The translations under genes and the position numbers were made by a program. A stretch of 64,000 nt of DNA from Collinsella aerofaciens (lineage in GTDB: Bacteria > Actinomycetota > Coriobacteriia > Coriobacteriales > Coriobacteriaceae): positions 1 through 64,000 of the forward strand of contig NZ_SPFY01000010.1 in the NCBI RefSeq assembly GCF_005844325.1. The letters run 5' to 3'. Below, piece by piece: positions 50,365-58,853 of this stretch (position 1 is the first letter of the stretch; each line of letters begins with the position of its first letter). A model generated the notes under the pieces. The model saw only the letters and a program-made list of their open reading frames with translations, was not told the DNA's origin and ran no database searches.

Positions 50365-50514
50365 ATGCGTACTCTAGTTACTCTTGCGTGCACTGAGTGC
50401 AAGCGCCGCAACTATACGACCACCAAGAACAAGTCGACCATGCCTGATCGTATGGAGATCAAGAAGTATTGCCCCTGGTGCCGTCACCACACGCTGCACA
50501 AAGAGACTCGCTAG
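50365..50514 (+). CDS. rpmG: Large ribosomal subunit protein bL33
   Basis: A 49-residue protein starting [19 protein letters not shown] and ending [14 protein letters not shown]. The CTEC and CPWC pairs form the zinc ribbon of the zinc-binding L33 type. The Lys-rich middle ([18 protein letters not shown]) is diagnostic. A GAAAGG ribosome site precedes the ATG. Its position before tRNA-Trp and secE is conserved in many bacteria. Confidence 0.95.
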   Translation: MRTLVTLACTECKRRNYTTTKNKSTMPDRMEIKKYCPWCRHHTLHKETR

Positions 50515-50527
50515 TCTCTAGTCACAT

Positions 50528-50603
50528 ACGCCAGTAGTTCAATTGGTAGAGCATCGGTCTCCAAAACCGAGTGTTGAGGGTTCGAGTCCTTCCTGGCGTG
50601 CCA
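50528..50603 (+). tRNA. tRNA-Trp (anticodon CCA)
   Basis: A 76-nt cloverleaf: ACGCCAG pairs with CTGGCGT, the anticodon stem TCGGT/ACCGA encloses CTCCAAA with anticodon CCA, the T-loop is TTCGAGT and CCA is encoded. Confidence 0.96.
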
Positions 50604-50612
50604 GTCATTATT

Positions 50613-50645
50613 CCGTAAGCTCCCAATTGGGGGCTTACGGTTTAC
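50613..50645 (+). terminator. Hairpin between tRNA-Trp and secE
   Basis: CCGTAAGCTCCC pairs with GGGGGCTTACGG with one mismatch and a short loop, followed by TTTAC. It is a weak terminator that may let part of the transcription through to secE. Confidence 0.6.
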
Positions 50646-50679
50646 TCATGTATAAGCGCATTGCGCGGAGGTAACCCAA

Positions 50680-51018
50680 ATGGCCAACAAGAAGAACAAG
50701 AAGAAGGCTCAGCAGCAGGCGCCTGCCAACAACGCTGCCGCCAACTCCAAGGTTGAGGCCAAGAAGGCCGTTGCCAAGAAGAACGAGAAGGCTGCGAAGT
50801 CCAAGAAGAACGAGAAGCCTGGTTTCTTCGCCCGCACCAAGAAGTATTTCGCTTCGGTCAAGTCCGAGATGAAGCGTGTCACGTGGCCCGATAAGAAGGA
50901 GCTCGTGAACTACTCGGTCGTCGTTTGCGCTTCTCTGATCGTCGTCGGCGTCGTCATCGCTCTGCTCGATGCTGGCTTTGGCGAGGCTCTTGCTCTGTTC
51001 TCTGGATTGAGGGGCTAA
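50680..51018 (+). CDS. secE: Preprotein translocase subunit SecE
   Basis: A 112-residue SecE. The first 45 residues are an unusually long Lys/Ala/Asn-rich tail. Then come the amphipathic helix FFARTKKYFASVKSEMKRVTWPDKKEL with the conserved TWP motif, and a single membrane helix (VVVCASLIVVGVVIALL). It stabilises SecY. It is followed by nusG after 3 nt, the universal secE-nusG pairing. Confidence 0.95.
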   Translation: MANKKNKKKAQQQAPANNAAANSKVEAKKAVAKKNEKAAKSKKNEKPGFFARTKKYFASVKSEMKRVTWPDKKELVNYSVVVCASLIVVGVVIALLDAGFGEALALFSGLRG

Positions 51019-51021
51019 ACC

Positions 51022-51558
51022 ATGTCTAAGCGTTGGTACGTCGTTCACACTTACTCTGGATACGAGAACCGTGTTAAGTCCGATCTCGAGCATCGAATCG
51101 AGACTATGGGCATGCAGGACCGTATCTTTGATATCGAGATTCCTATGGAGCGTGTCACCGAGATTAAAGAGGGTGGCAAGCGTGAGACCAAGGATTCCAA
51201 GATTTTCCCGGGTTATGTCCTTGTCCGCATGGAGATGGATGATGATGCTTGGACGTGTGTTCGTAACACGCCTGGCGTCACCGGTTTCCTAGGCGGCAAC
51301 GGCAAGCCCGCTCCGCTTTCCCGCGACGAGTACAACAAGATGACTCGTCGTCCCGGTAAGGGCGATTCGCCCAAGCGCACCTCGGTTGATATTGAGGTCG
51401 GTACGTCCGTCCGCGTCACCGATGGCCCGCTTACCGACTTTGATGGCAAGGTCTCCGAGGTTAACACCGAGGCTGGCAAGCTCAAGGTCACGCTGATGAT
51501 CTTTGGCCGCGAGACGCCGGTCGAGCTCGACTTTAACCAGGTCGCTGTCATCGCTTAA
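51022..51558 (+). CDS. nusG: Transcription termination/antitermination protein NusG
   Basis: A 178-residue NusG: N-terminal NGN domain ([24 protein letters not shown], then [30 protein letters not shown]) and a C-terminal KOW domain ([27 protein letters not shown]). It binds RNA polymerase and links transcription to translation or Rho. It lies 120 nt before rplK, with no terminator visible between them. Confidence 0.96.
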   Translation: MSKRWYVVHTYSGYENRVKSDLEHRIETMGMQDRIFDIEIPMERVTEIKEGGKRETKDSKIFPGYVLVRMEMDDDAWTCVRNTPGVTGFLGGNGKPAPLSRDEYNKMTRRPGKGDSPKRTSVDIEVGTSVRVTDGPLTDFDGKVSEVNTEAGKLKVTLMIFGRETPVELDFNQVAVIA

Positions 51559-51678
51559 GTTTTCGTCCGTTCGCGCGAGCGTGCTTCTTCTGTGACTGCT
51601 CATCTCAGGAGTGCTTCTAACACGTGCGTGCTTACGATATAGCAAGTACTTCACACTCGTGATTCGAAAGGAATGACC

Positions 51679-52107
51679 ATGGCTGAGAAGAAGGTTGCCA
51701 ACGTCATTAAGCTCCAGATTCCTGCTGGTGCAGCAAACCCTGCTCCTCCCGTCGGCCCCGCCCTGGGCGCTGCTGGCGTGAACATCATGCAGTTCTGCCA
51801 GGCCTTTAACGCCGAGACGCAGGACAAGAAGGGTGACATCATCCCCGTTGAGATCTCTGTCTACGAGGACAAGTCCTTCTCCTTCATCACCAAGACCCCG
51901 CCGGCGGCTCACCTTATCAAGAAGGAGCTGAACCTCAAGTCTGGTTCCGCTAAGCCCCAGGCTGACAAGGTTGGTCAGCTCTCCCAGGAGCAGCTCACCA
52001 AGATCGCCGAGATCAAGATGCCGGACCTCAATGCCAACGACATTGACGCCGCCAAGAAGATCATCGCCGGTACCGCCCGTTCCATGGGCGTCACCATCGC
52101 TGAGTAG
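51679..52107 (+). CDS. rplK: Large ribosomal subunit protein uL11
   Basis: A 142-residue L11 of standard length, with the Pro-rich N-terminal [26 protein letters not shown] domain and the C-terminal rRNA-binding domain ending ARSMGVTI. L11 organises the GTPase centre and is needed for stringent control. GAAAGGA selects the ATG at 51679 over the ATG at 51673, which lies on top of the ribosome site. Confidence 0.96.
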   Translation: MAEKKVANVIKLQIPAGAANPAPPVGPALGAAGVNIMQFCQAFNAETQDKKGDIIPVEISVYEDKSFSFITKTPPAAHLIKKELNLKSGSAKPQADKVGQLSQEQLTKIAEIKMPDLNANDIDAAKKIIAGTARSMGVTIAE

Positions 52108-52224
52108 CGATTTCTTATGGTAACGGCGGGTGCTCCGACCGGGGCGCCCGTTAAATGTGTGCAATAGGGCACACGATACGATGTGGGAGGGCTCACGCCC
52201 GTTTAACCACAGGAGGTAATGCAC

Positions 52225-52932
52225 ATGGCTAAGCATGGTAAGAGCTATAACGCCGCTGCCGAGAAGATCGACCGCGCCACGCTCTACACCCCCCTTCAGG
52301 CTGCCAAGCTCATCAAGGAGCTCGACACCGCCAAGTTCGACGAGACCGTCGAGGCTCACTTCCGTCTGGGCATCGATACTCGTAAGGCTGACCAGAACAT
52401 CCGTGGTTCCATCTCCCTGCCCCACGGCACCGGCAAGACCGTTCGTGTTGCCGTCTTCGCCGAGGGCGAGAAGGCCCGTGAGGCTGAGGCTGCCGGCGCC
52501 GACATCATCGGTTCCGACGAGCTCGTCGCCCAGATTCAGAAGGGCGAGATCAACTTCGACGCCGCTATCGCTACGCCGAACATGATGGCCAAGGTTGGCC
52601 GCATCGGTAAGATCCTTGGTCCCCGTGGCCTCATGCCGAACCCCAAGCTCGGCACCGTGACCATGGACGTCGCCAAGATGGTCTCCGAGCTCAAGGCTGG
52701 CCGCGTTGAGTACCGCGCCGACCGCTACGGCATCTGCCACGTGCCCCTGGGCAAGAAGTCCTTCTCTGAGCAGCAGCTCGTCGAGAACTACGCTGCCCTG
52801 TACACCGAGATTCTGCGCGTCAAGCCCTCTTCTGCTAAGGGCAAGTACGTCAAGTCCATCTCCGTGTCTTCCACCATGGGCCCTGGCGTCAAGGTCGATC
52901 CCGCTGTCCAGCGTGACTTCCTGGCTGAGTAA
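52225..52932 (+). CDS. rplA: Large ribosomal subunit protein uL1
   Basis: A 235-residue L1 with [25 protein letters not shown] and the highly conserved [20 protein letters not shown] segment. L1 forms the stalk at the E-site and typically represses its own rplK-rplA mRNA. The 117-nt gap after rplK holds an ACGGCGGGTGC/GGCGCCCGTT hairpin (about 52123-52153) that could be part of such control. AGGAGG at 52211-52216 selects the ATG at 52225. rplJ and rplL do not follow. Confidence 0.96.
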   Translation: MAKHGKSYNAAAEKIDRATLYTPLQAAKLIKELDTAKFDETVEAHFRLGIDTRKADQNIRGSISLPHGTGKTVRVAVFAEGEKAREAEAAGADIIGSDELVAQIQKGEINFDAAIATPNMMAKVGRIGKILGPRGLMPNPKLGTVTMDVAKMVSELKAGRVEYRADRYGICHVPLGKKSFSEQQLVENYAALYTEILRVKPSSAKGKYVKSISVSSTMGPGVKVDPAVQRDFLAE

Positions 52933-52968
52933 CTGCTAGTTACTGCCTGAGTACAGCAAGCATTGCTA

Positions 52969-53010
52969 AAGAAACCCGGTTCTGCCTTGTGCAGGACCGG
53001 GTTTCTTGTT
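52969..53010 (+). terminator. rplK-rplA terminator
   Basis: AAGAAACCCGGTTCTGC pairs with GCAGGACCGGGTTTCTT with one mismatch around a short loop, ending in TTCTTGTT. Confidence 0.85.
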
Positions 53011-53023
53011 ATCGCGTCAAAAG

Positions 53024-53056
53024 CACCATAAAGGGGACAGTGTCCCCTTTATGGTG
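53024..53056. repeat. GGGACAGG-type element 3, perfect 33-bp palindrome
   Basis: CACCATAAAGGGGACA (53024-53039) is mirrored exactly by TGTCCCCTTTATGGTG (53041-53056) around a central G. It ends 1 nt from the stop codon of the minus-strand phosphoesterase gene and follows the rplA terminator. Confidence 0.88.
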
Positions 53057-53057
53057 G

Positions 53058-53768
53058 TTACCAGGGTGTTCTGGCTGTTGAAGACTCGATGGCTTCGTGG
53101 CGTTTGAGCTCGCGGCGCATGGTTTGTGAGTTGAGCCAAGCTGCTTGCCAGCCGCGGATGGGGTAGTGCGTCTGGTCGAGCTCAAACTGCGTATAGCCGC
53201 AAGCGTTGATGATCGTCGTTCCACACACATGCTGACGCTCGCGCTGAAAATCGCAACCGTAGCTTTGGTGCACATGCCCGTGCACCATGTAGTCGGGATT
53301 CCAGGATTCGAGTGCTGTGTTAAAACACTCGAATCCTCGATGCGGCAGATCGTCCAGATCACCCATACCGGCGGCGGGTGCATGGGTAAGCAGAATGTCG
53401 CACCCGCCGACCATCCTAACCTTACGCGACAGCTTACGCATGCGCTTGGACATCTCGCGTTCGGTGTACATGTTGGCGCCGTCGCGATAACGCATGGACC
53501 CGCCAAGGCCCGCAATGCGAATCCCTCGGTACGTGTACACGCTGTCCTCTACGCAGATACATCCACCCGGTGCATGACGTGCGTAGCGGTCATCGTGATT
53601 GCCGCGCACGTAGATGAGCGGTTTGTTGATGACCGTAACCAAAAACTCAAGATAGTCCGGGTCCAGATCGCCGGCGGACAAAATCAGGTCGACTCCCTCA
53701 AAGCGTTCCTTGCGAAAGCACTCCCAAAGGCATCGTTCTTCGGTATCGGCTATGGCAAGGATTTTCAT
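53058..53768 (-). CDS. Calcineurin-like metallophosphoesterase
   Basis: A 236-residue protein with metallophosphoesterase motifs: ILAIADTEE near residue 8, SAGDLDPDYLEF near 32, RGNHDDRY near 55, LLTHAPA near 125 and VHGHVHQ near 160. The first motif reads D-T-E rather than the usual D-x-H, so one metal ligand differs. The GNHD and GHVH motifs are intact. The substrate is unknown. Its ATG overlaps the stop of the ParB/BMP fusion gene by 4 nt (ATGA), so the two form a translationally coupled pair. Confidence 0.85.
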   Translation of the reverse strand: MKILAIADTEERCLWECFRKERFEGVDLILSAGDLDPDYLEFLVTVINKPLIYVRGNHDDRYARHAPGGCICVEDSVYTYRGIRIAGLGGSMRYRDGANMYTEREMSKRMRKLSRKVRMVGGCDILLTHAPAAGMGDLDDLPHRGFECFNTALESWNPDYMVHGHVHQSYGCDFQRERQHVCGTTIINACGYTQFELDQTHYPIRGWQAAWLNSQTMRRELKRHEAIESSTARTPW

Positions 53769-55681
53769 AGGGCAGGGACTTTCGGCTCATCGTCGAGCTG
53801 CGGAATGGTGCCTACCACGTTGTCCGCCAGCCAATTCATCTCGACAATCTGCGTGCTCGGCAGCGGAGGGAAGCCTTCGATCTGTACCACGCCGTTCTGG
53901 CTGTGGAGCTCGCCGCCAAAGGGGTTGATGGATCCCACAACAATGCCGTTGCGGAGCAACTGCACGAGTTTGCGCGTTTGGTAGGGTAGGCCCGGAGCGT
54001 AACGAATGTCGATAACGCCGGAGCTCATGCCATACCAGTAGTTGACAGCGCGCACTTGGTTGTCGTCGCTGGTCTCGTCCCACGTGCCGTGAAGAAGGCT
54101 GCGAACGATGAGCTCGTAGTAACGGCCCCAGTTCCATACGGGCATGGCGATGCCGGTGACTTTGCCGTCGACCAAGCGGTGAAGCCCGTAGGCCGTTGGG
54201 TCTTCGAGCGACTTTGACATGTCAGCGCCGGTCATGACGCTTAAGCCTTCGCGGCACATGGCTTCGGCAAGACCGCCGGCGGGAACATCGCCCCAGGTGA
54301 GGATGACCTGCGCGCGCGGGTCGAGCAGCGAGGCGCCAATCGCAAAGGCGTTGATCTCGCTGAGTGCGCCCGAGGCGAAGACCGACGCGTGGTAACCGAT
54401 GCGGTGGTTGTCCGCCATGCTGGCCGCAAGGGCGCCCAGCAGAAACTTGGCCTCGTACATCTTGCCAAAGTACGAACGGACGCTTTGATGGGGAAGGCCG
54501 ATAGAGCAGTTGAGGAACCGAACCCGGGGATACTCAACGGCAGCCCTGAGCGTGTATTCCATCAGGCGGTGCGAGGTCGAGAAGATGACGTTTGCTCCAT
54601 GTTTGACAGCCGTTTCCACGGCGGCGTAGAACACATCCGGATCGTGACAGTCCTCGAACGCCTCGGTGCGCACGATACCGCCAAAGTGCTCATCGAGATA
54701 CTGACGCCCTTGGTCGTGCAGGCTGTCCCAGCTCGACGTCGCACAGGGGAACTCATGGATAAAGGCGATGCGCAGGGGGTTGGCCGTCGAGTAGACGGTC
54801 TTGCCCATAAAGAAGTTGAGCACGCCAGAGGTGGACTTGGCGGGCGTCTCCTCCTCGTCGACGCTCGGTGCTTCGACAAGATCGACCTTGTCCTCGTCAT
54901 TTTTGCCGGCAATAACCAGCTCGCGCCAGATCTTGCACAGGCGGTTTACGACGATATCCGTCGGCGTATCCAGCAGGCGGTCCTGGTTGTACACATTGAG
55001 GTAGACGAGCATGGCGTCGGCGGGCGTAATGTCCAGGTGGTCGCCGCCTGCGCGAAGGTAGGCGCGCTTAAAGAGCAGGAAGGTGTGGCGCAGGTAGTCG
55101 ACCTTTTTCTGCGGCCATTTTTCGATAAGGTTCTGACCGAGCATCTTGGCGAGCGTCTCGTAGCTTCCCTCACGCGAGAACTCGATCTCGTATAGGGGGC
55201 AGACGCGCCAAAACGCGCAGAACTCGCCGTACAGGCGGCTTTCGACGGAATCCCATGTGCCGGGGTAGAGACGGGTGACCTTGGCCGAAACCGTCGGAGC
55301 GTCCAGGAATTTGAGGACACTGACGCGTTTGTTGCCTTCCTGGACATAGAACCGATGCATGAACTCGGTGACGATGATGGGGTCGCGATAACCCTCGGTT
55401 ACCTGGATGTCGTAGAGGTTGGACCACTTGCGGGCGAACTCGGTGCCAAACGGCAGCAGGGGCATAAAGTTGCATGAAAAGGCGGACTGACGGCCCTTGG
55501 TAACCGTACCGACGACCATTTCGAGCGGAATGTCTCTCAGGCCGACATTCTCTCGCTGGCCTAAGGGGAGCTGGGCAACCAAGCTATCGAGGTCCGTGAG
55601 GTACGGATACTCGCTTTGACTAATGGCGCGTCGACGTCCTTGCTCGCCGCGCTTGCGTGCTTGACGGTAGGCCTCTTCCAT
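53765..55681 (-). CDS. ParB-like domain fused to BMP/PnrA-type binding domain
   Basis: A 638-residue protein without signal peptide. Residues about 50-130 resemble a ParB/sulfiredoxin fold: DPIIVTEFMHRFYVQEGNKR ends in the Glu-Gly-x-x-Arg signature of ParB N-domains, followed by VSVLKFL. A helical middle (about 170-290) follows. Residues about 300-600 match basic-membrane-protein/PnrA nucleoside-binding lipoproteins (IAFIHEFPCATSSWDSLHDQG, then SIGLPHQSVRSYFGKMYEAKFLLGALA, IGYHASVFASGALSEINAFAIGA). Those are usually extracytoplasmic; here the protein should be cytosolic, perhaps an internal ligand sensor. It is coupled to the metallophosphoesterase. Function unknown. Confidence 0.75.
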   Translation of the reverse strand: MEEAYRQARKRGEQGRRRAISQSEYPYLTDLDSLVAQLPLGQRENVGLRDIPLEMVVGTVTKGRQSAFSCNFMPLLPFGTEFARKWSNLYDIQVTEGYRDPIIVTEFMHRFYVQEGNKRVSVLKFLDAPTVSAKVTRLYPGTWDSVESRLYGEFCAFWRVCPLYEIEFSREGSYETLAKMLGQNLIEKWPQKKVDYLRHTFLLFKRAYLRAGGDHLDITPADAMLVYLNVYNQDRLLDTPTDIVVNRLCKIWRELVIAGKNDEDKVDLVEAPSVDEEETPAKSTSGVLNFFMGKTVYSTANPLRIAFIHEFPCATSSWDSLHDQGRQYLDEHFGGIVRTEAFEDCHDPDVFYAAVETAVKHGANVIFSTSHRLMEYTLRAAVEYPRVRFLNCSIGLPHQSVRSYFGKMYEAKFLLGALAASMADNHRIGYHASVFASGALSEINAFAIGASLLDPRAQVILTWGDVPAGGLAEAMCREGLSVMTGADMSKSLEDPTAYGLHRLVDGKVTGIAMPVWNWGRYYELIVRSLLHGTWDETSDDNQVRAVNYWYGMSSGVIDIRYAPGLPYQTRKLVQLLRNGIVVGSINPFGGELHSQNGVVQIEGFPPLPSTQIVEMNWLADNVVGTIPQLDDEPKVPAL

Positions 55682-55737
55682 GATGTTGCTCCCTTAGTCG
55701 TTTAAACAACTATATAAACCATGGTACCACGAATGAA

Positions 55738-55774
55738 AACCACAACAAAGGTGCCTGTCCCCTTTGTGGTGGTT
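55738..55774 (-). repeat. GGGACAGG-type hairpin element 4 (after MscS gene)
   Basis: Arms at 55738-55751 and 55761-55774 pair with one mismatch. On the minus strand it reads AAAGGGGACAGG and begins within the stop codon of the mechanosensitive channel gene. Confidence 0.85.
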
Positions 55775-56541
55775 TAGGCAATGATGGGGGCGATGGCGCG
55801 GATGCAGGCGTCGGCAGCGGTGAAAGTGGTGCTGTCGTCGCTGACGATAAAGATGATCTTGCCCTTGATGCCAAAGTCGCCGATCTCGCTAAAGAGCACA
55901 TACGGCTCCTTGTCAAAGCCCGAGATGGGAAGCACGGCGGCCTTGGTGGCGCTGGTCAGCTCGTCTGCCAGCGCGTCGAGCGAGGCCCACTTGGACGTGT
56001 CCTTTACGGCAACGGGCACAGCCACGCGCCCAAAGGGCATCAAATGCACGAGCGTGTTCTTGGAGATGTTGGAGTTGGGGACGATGATGGTCTGTCCACA
56101 GGCATCCTCAATCGTTGTATGACGCCAAGTGATGTCTTGGACCACGCCGGATACGCCGCCGACCTCGATATTGTCGCCGGGTTTGATGATGCCCATAAAG
56201 GTCACTTGCATGCCGCCGATAAGGTTTGACAGCGTGTCCTGAAAGCCGAGCGAGATGGCGATGCCGCCGACGCCAAGAGCGGCGACGAGCGCGTTTGCGT
56301 TAATGCCAAAGCAGTTGTCGAGGATAAAGCTGCCGCCAATCATCCAGATGACAGCGCGCGCGATGTTGATGAAGATACTTGATGCCGGAAGCGGGTTATC
56401 GTCACGGTTAAGCAGATGGTTCAGGGTCTTGGATACGACCTCGGCGGCGACGGCGGTGCCTATCGCCAAGATGACGGCCCAGATGATGTTGTGGACCCAC
56501 CGTTGCTCAAAGAAATGAAGAATCGGCTCAAACAATTCCAT
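55774..56541 (-). CDS. Small-conductance mechanosensitive channel (MscS family)
   Basis: A 255-residue MscS-type channel. Three hydrophobic helices occupy residues about 15-125; the pore helix has the Gly/Ala-rich ALVAALGVGGIAISLGFQDTLSN pattern, followed by the beta domain (GMQVTFMGIIKPGDNIEVGGVSGVVQDITWRHTTI) and the C-terminal alpha/beta domain. It opens under membrane tension to release solutes at osmotic downshock. The ATG at 56541 has AGGAGG about 10 nt upstream. Confidence 0.92.
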   Translation of the reverse strand: MELFEPILHFFEQRWVHNIIWAVILAIGTAVAAEVVSKTLNHLLNRDDNPLPASSIFINIARAVIWMIGGSFILDNCFGINANALVAALGVGGIAISLGFQDTLSNLIGGMQVTFMGIIKPGDNIEVGGVSGVVQDITWRHTTIEDACGQTIIVPNSNISKNTLVHLMPFGRVAVPVAVKDTSKWASLDALADELTSATKAAVLPISGFDKEPYVLFSEIGDFGIKGKIIFIVSDDSTTFTAADACIRAIAPIIA

Positions 56542-56586
56542 GTAGGGAAAACCTCCTAATGATCGTCCAACCATGATACCCACCAG

Positions 56587-56618
56587 GAAGCCCGTCCGAT
56601 CAAATTCAGACGGGCTTC
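56587..56618. terminator. Hairpin between MscS and nucleotidase genes
   Basis: GAAGCCCGTC pairs perfectly with GACGGGCTTC around a 12-nt loop. There is no long T-run on either strand. It lies downstream of the nucleotidase on the minus strand and probably ends that transcript. Confidence 0.6.
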
Positions 56619-56670
56619 TGTGCTCGATATAAGGTTTACGCGGCGGGGCTGCAAGGCCCGGCGGTGTAGC

Positions 56671-58695
56671 TTAGCGTCGACGCTTCCAGATAATGCCGAG
56701 GATGATGACGATGATGCCGCCGATAAGGCACGCGCCAACTACTGCCAGCGTGCGGTCTCCCGTTGCGGCGAGCTTACCGCTCGTCTTCTTGGTGCTGACC
56801 TTCGTGGTCGTCGTGTCCGTCTTAGGCGAGGGCTTAGGCGTCAGGGCCGGTGTGGGCGTGGGGTCCACGGCTACGGAGCCGAAGCTGATGGTGCCGGCGA
56901 GCCCGGCCATCTTGCTCTCCCAGCCGTTCTGCCCAATCAGCGCCCTCAGCGCCGCCTCGCACGTGCCCCACTCGGTGTACTTGGTGGCGTGTGCAAAGGT
57001 GGGAAAGTCGGTCGTGTTGGTAATGATGTAGTTGTTGGTGGCGACGGTATAGGTCTTGGCGGGGTCGAGCGTGCTGCCGTCTTTGGTGAGTGTGGCACTC
57101 ACAATGCGCTTGCCTTCGGGCTGCGTCCAATCAATCGTCACGTTGATGCCGCCAAAGGGGAGAACGCTGCCAGAGTCATCGCGCCACTTGTACTTGTCTT
57201 GCGCCTCCTGCTCGGTGTGACCGGCCGCCACATAAGCCTGCTGAAGCTCGTAGCTGTCGTTGCAATCGTCGCTGATTTGTAGCGAGTGCTCGAGCGCTGC
57301 GAGGAAGTCCGCGCCGGTCATGGTCCAGGTCTCCACGGTGTTGCCGTAGGGCGAGATGGCGATGACGTTGCCGGCGGTCACGTTGCCCGCCGCGATGCCG
57401 CCGCGGATGCCGCCAGCGTTTTCGATAGCGAGGTCCGCGCCCGTCAGGTCAAGATAGGAGCTGCAAATCACGCGGCCGATGGTCTGGGCCTTGGTGGTGT
57501 CGCCCTCCTTGCTGGGACGGAAATCGGTGGTGCGCACCATTTCCCAACCATGCGTGCCTGCGGCGTCCTCGCCGTAGAAATAGTTGGTGGTGGATGTGCC
57601 GAGCACCTTGTTCGATTCGTTTTCAAAGGCCTCGTCGAGCGGCTTGATCTTGTTGCGGACGGCTTCAAGGCAGCTTTGGTAGTCGGAGCCCTTGTCGGGG
57701 TCTGCCAAAAGGTCGTTGACGTTCTTGGCGGTGTAGAGCTTCTCGTCGCTGCCGTCTGCAGGGACCGTGACCGTGTCATCGTCGGTCGTCTCGGTGCCAT
57801 TGGTGTCGTACTTGTACGGAATGGAAAGCAGCCCCACCTCGGCAAAGGCGCTGCCTGCCTCGACAACGTGGATTGTCTTGCCGTCGGCTCCCGTCACCTT
57901 CTCGTTAAGGTTGATGTGCTCGTGGCCTGCGATAAGGGCATCGATGCCACGGAGCCGTGTGGCAAAGGTCTTGGCGTTGAGCGTATGCGCGATACAGACG
58001 ACAACGTTGCAGCCCGCCTTGCGCAGCTGCTTTGCCTCGGTATTGATGGCGTTCGTGGCACTCGAGAACGACGTGCCCGCGACCAGGTCCGCGCGCAGCG
58101 AGGATCCCAGCGACTCATCCATGGCACCCACGACGCCGACCTTGATTTTGTAGTCGAATGTGGAGTGATCCTCGCTATCCTCCCAGGTGCGATCGAGCGT
58201 CTTCGTGATGCTCGAGCTCCATACGCCGCTCGTAGACTTCGCGTTCGCGCAGAGCATGGCGAAGGGCGTGCCGGTGGTGCTGTAGCCGGTCATGGTGCGG
58301 AGCTTGTCCGCGCCGTAGCTCCAGTCGTGGTTGCCCGGCGTGGTCGCGTCGTAGCCGTCTACATAGAAGGTGTCCATGAGCTCGGCGATGCTCTTGCCCT
58401 CGCTCATGGTGGCGAAGGACTGCCCGTGGAAGGTGTCGCCCGCATCGAGCAAAAGATCGGGGGCGTTGCCCTGGGCGCTATAAAGGACCGCCAGTCCGTC
58501 GAAGCCGACGGTGCCGGTGCCCTTGCTTGCGTTGTAGCTGTACTTGTAGCTGCCGTGGATATCGTTGGTGTGCATGACGGTCACAGAGCCGTCAATAGCG
58601 GCGGGCAGGTTCCCGGCGAAAGCGAGGCTTGGGGTGCCTGCGAGCGCGCCGGCAAACAACGCGGCGGCTAACGCAAGGCGGGGGAGTCTTTTCAT
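56671..58695 (-). CDS. Cell-wall-anchored 5'-nucleotidase / UDP-sugar hydrolase family protein
   Basis: A 674-residue exported protein. Residues 1-27 are a signal peptide ending AFA. The metallophosphoesterase domain (about 37-300) has VMHTNDIHGSY, LDAGDTFHG, TPGNHDWSYG and AGHEHINL. The 5'-nucleotidase C-terminal domain (about 370-590) contains IENAGGIRGGIAAG and SPYGNTVETW. A Pro/Thr/Lys-rich spacer leads to LAATGD, a hydrophobic helix and KRRR, a sortase-type sorting signal of the LAxTG form. It probably strips phosphate from extracellular nucleotides to supply nucleosides. Confidence 0.93.
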   Translation of the reverse strand: MKRLPRLALAAALFAGALAGTPSLAFAGNLPAAIDGSVTVMHTNDIHGSYKYSYNASKGTGTVGFDGLAVLYSAQGNAPDLLLDAGDTFHGQSFATMSEGKSIAELMDTFYVDGYDATTPGNHDWSYGADKLRTMTGYSTTGTPFAMLCANAKSTSGVWSSSITKTLDRTWEDSEDHSTFDYKIKVGVVGAMDESLGSSLRADLVAGTSFSSATNAINTEAKQLRKAGCNVVVCIAHTLNAKTFATRLRGIDALIAGHEHINLNEKVTGADGKTIHVVEAGSAFAEVGLLSIPYKYDTNGTETTDDDTVTVPADGSDEKLYTAKNVNDLLADPDKGSDYQSCLEAVRNKIKPLDEAFENESNKVLGTSTTNYFYGEDAAGTHGWEMVRTTDFRPSKEGDTTKAQTIGRVICSSYLDLTGADLAIENAGGIRGGIAAGNVTAGNVIAISPYGNTVETWTMTGADFLAALEHSLQISDDCNDSYELQQAYVAAGHTEQEAQDKYKWRDDSGSVLPFGGINVTIDWTQPEGKRIVSATLTKDGSTLDPAKTYTVATNNYIITNTTDFPTFAHATKYTEWGTCEAALRALIGQNGWESKMAGLAGTISFGSVAVDPTPTPALTPKPSPKTDTTTTKVSTKKTSGKLAATGDRTLAVVGACLIGGIIVIILGIIWKRRR

Positions 58696-58759
58696 GGCAG
58701 TTTCCTTAGTCCTTAGCCAGAATGTCTGGTTGAATATCGGATTATCGACATAATATGCG

Positions 58760-58799
58760 AAAACCGCCGCAAGGACGTTTGCCCCTTTGCGGCGGTTTT
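58760..58799 (-). terminator. Terminator of the TrpXYZ-type transporter operon
   Basis: AAAACCGCCGCAA pairs perfectly with TTGCGGCGGTTTT around a 14-nt loop. On the minus strand TTTTCGC follows; it lies downstream of the ATPase gene. Confidence 0.85.
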
Positions 58800-58808
58800 G
58801 ACGTTTGT

Positions 58809-58851
58809 GCAGATAAAACCTACCAAAATAAACTTGTCCCTTTTTGGCAGG
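58809..58851 (-). repeat. GGGACAGG-type hairpin element 5 (after ABC ATPase)
   Basis: A 43-nt copy of element 1 with only two differences, located 2 nt after the stop of the minus-strand ATPase gene and oriented with it. CCTGCCAAAA and a TTTTGGTAGG-like arm flank AGGGACAAG. Confidence 0.88.
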
Positions 58852-58853
58852 TT

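Noticed and set aside
57286-58671. 461-codon plus-strand frame opposite the 5'-nucleotidase
   Set aside because: Val/Gly/Ala-rich mirror of the real gene without any family signature.
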